Of a DNA stretch of 64,000 nt, positions 63,366 through 64,000 are shown piece by piece. The stretch is from Gammaproteobacteria bacterium. GTDB lineage: Bacteria > Pseudomonadota > Gammaproteobacteria > Pseudomonadales > JADFDG01. The notes beneath the pieces are model-generated. The model was not told the origin of the DNA. It did no database searches and saw only the letters and a program-made list of their open reading frames with translations. Position numbers and translations under genes: made by a program. Position 1 is the stretch's first letter. The number at the start of each line of letters is the position of its first letter. The DNA lies in NCBI GenBank assembly GCA_018262975.1, contig JADFDG010000005.1, forward strand, positions 62,001 to 126,000, in the 5' to 3' direction.

Positions 63366-64000
63366 ATGCTACTCACCGACACCCTCCGGATCACCCCCGA
63401 AATCCTCGGCCTGATCGCCCGCATCGACGAATTCAAGGGCGCATGGCGGGCCTTGGGCACGCTCGCGCCGGAGCGCCTGTCGGCACTGCGGCGGGTGGCC
63501 ACCATCGAGAGCATCGGCTCGTCCACCCGTATCGAGGGCAGCCAGCTCACCGACCGCGAGGTGGAGCGCCTGCTCTCCAACCTGGCCATCCAGGCCTTCC
63601 ACACCCGCGACGAGCAGGAGGTGGCCGGCTACGCCGAGCTGATGGATCTGGTGTTCAGCGCGTGGCAGGACATCCCGTTCAACGAGAACCACATCAAGCA
63701 ACTGCACCAGGTCCTGCTGCGCCACAGCGGAAAGGACGCACGCCACCGCGGCCAGTACAAGACCAACTCGAACAGCGTCGCCGCCTTTGACGAGGACGGC
63801 ACACAGATCGGTATCGTCTTCGAGACCGCCACGCCTTTCGACACGCCACGCTTGATGGCCGAACTGGTGGCGTGGGTGAACAATGAACGCGCGAAGGGTC
63901 TTCTGCACCCTTTGCTGGTCATCGCGATCTTCGTGGTGGTGTTCCTGGAGATCCATCCCTTCCAGGATGGCAACGGACGTTTGAGCCGGGCATTGACGAC
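63366..64000 (+). CDS. Fic family protein, 5' part
   Basis: The open frame runs past the window end; 211 residues are visible. The Fic motif HPFQDGNGRLSR is present near residue 198. The N-terminal helix SSTRIEGSQLT carries the inhibitory motif S/T-x3-E-G, and the following RHRGQYKTNSN flap binds the target peptide. Proteins of this kind usually end in a winged helix that binds DNA. Start ATG 63366 (MLLTDTLRITPEILGLI) has no clear ribosome site. Confidence 0.85.
   Translation, partial: MLLTDTLRITPEILGLIARIDEFKGAWRALGTLAPERLSALRRVATIESIGSSTRIEGSQLTDREVERLLSNLAIQAFHTRDEQEVAGYAELMDLVFSAWQDIPFNENHIKQLHQVLLRHSGKDARHRGQYKTNSNSVAAFDEDGTQIGIVFETATPFDTPRLMAELVAWVNNERAKGLLHPLLVIAIFVVVFLEIHPFQDGNGRLSRALT

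Overview
This is a high-GC window (about two thirds G+C by eye) from a gammaproteobacterial chromosome. The biotin set bioB-F-H-C-D, separate CysD and CysN, an ectoine/hydroxyectoine operon, a Wzx/Wzy/WaaL surface-glycan system and GTAG-footed REP elements (compare the SMAG repeats of Stenotrophomonas) suggest the Xanthomonadales/Nevskiales neighbourhood. The genus cannot be fixed from what is visible. Ectoine genes imply exposure to salt or drying.

Layout. 0-3.3 kb: end of a zinc/manganese ABC system (binding protein and permease), a TonB-like protein and an AI-2E family permease. 3.4-5.2 kb (minus): a 600-residue acyl-CoA dehydrogenase. 5.4-9.8 kb: ectoine operon in which a MarR regulator is fused to EctA, followed by ectB, ectC, a MarC-family membrane gene and ectD. 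9.9-12.0 kb: an MpaB-like oxygenase and a zinc-ribbon protein. 12.2-16.7 kb (minus): biotin operon, with bioH carrying an in-frame repeat insertion. 16.8-27 kb: comF, srkA, secreted proteins, lipase, TetR, deaminase, acyl-CoA dehydrogenase, a CTERM surface protein and a TPR-sulfotransferase. 27-31 kb (minus): YeeE/YedE pair, cysN, cysD and a metallo-beta-lactamase-fold hydrolase. 31.2-38 kb: accessory genes (DUF4279, Fic, HipBA, a PPP-type phosphatase, a GSU2403-type protein, ParDE). 38.1-40.4 kb: galE split by an IS3-family (IS407-type) insertion. 40.4-59.2 kb (minus): a long, partly low-GC surface-polysaccharide operon whose genes fit UDP-ManNAcA synthesis (WecB, WecC), diacetylbacillosamine-type synthesis and priming (PglF/E/D/C-like), glycosyl transfer, acyl decoration, export (Wzx) and polymerisation (Wzy). 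59.7-64 kb: a small secreted protein, an O-antigen ligase, DUF4160/DUF2442, a VapBC-type pair and a second Fic gene that runs off the window.

The dominant feature is a 24-nt dispersed palindromic repeat: foot GTAG, then A/C-GAG, then hairpin GGGGGC-CAT-GCCCCC, then GA. I count about 67 units at 27 sites, mostly as inverted pairs (BIME-like). It sits at most gene ends outside the 40.45-59.43 kb polysaccharide block, supplies the stop codon of about eleven genes through GTAG, adds C-terminal tails to EctA, HipA and the PglF-like protein, and lies in frame inside bioH. Read in any frame it contains only one possible stop, so it behaves as a coding-tolerant repeat. No RAYT transposase gene is visible here.

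A second pattern concerns starts: srkA, the DUF4279 gene, galE and the last fic gene each have a TANNNT hexamer exactly 6 nt before ATG, three of them with no Shine-Dalgarno sequence, which suggests leaderless transcripts. One of these hexamers is partly built from a repeat end.
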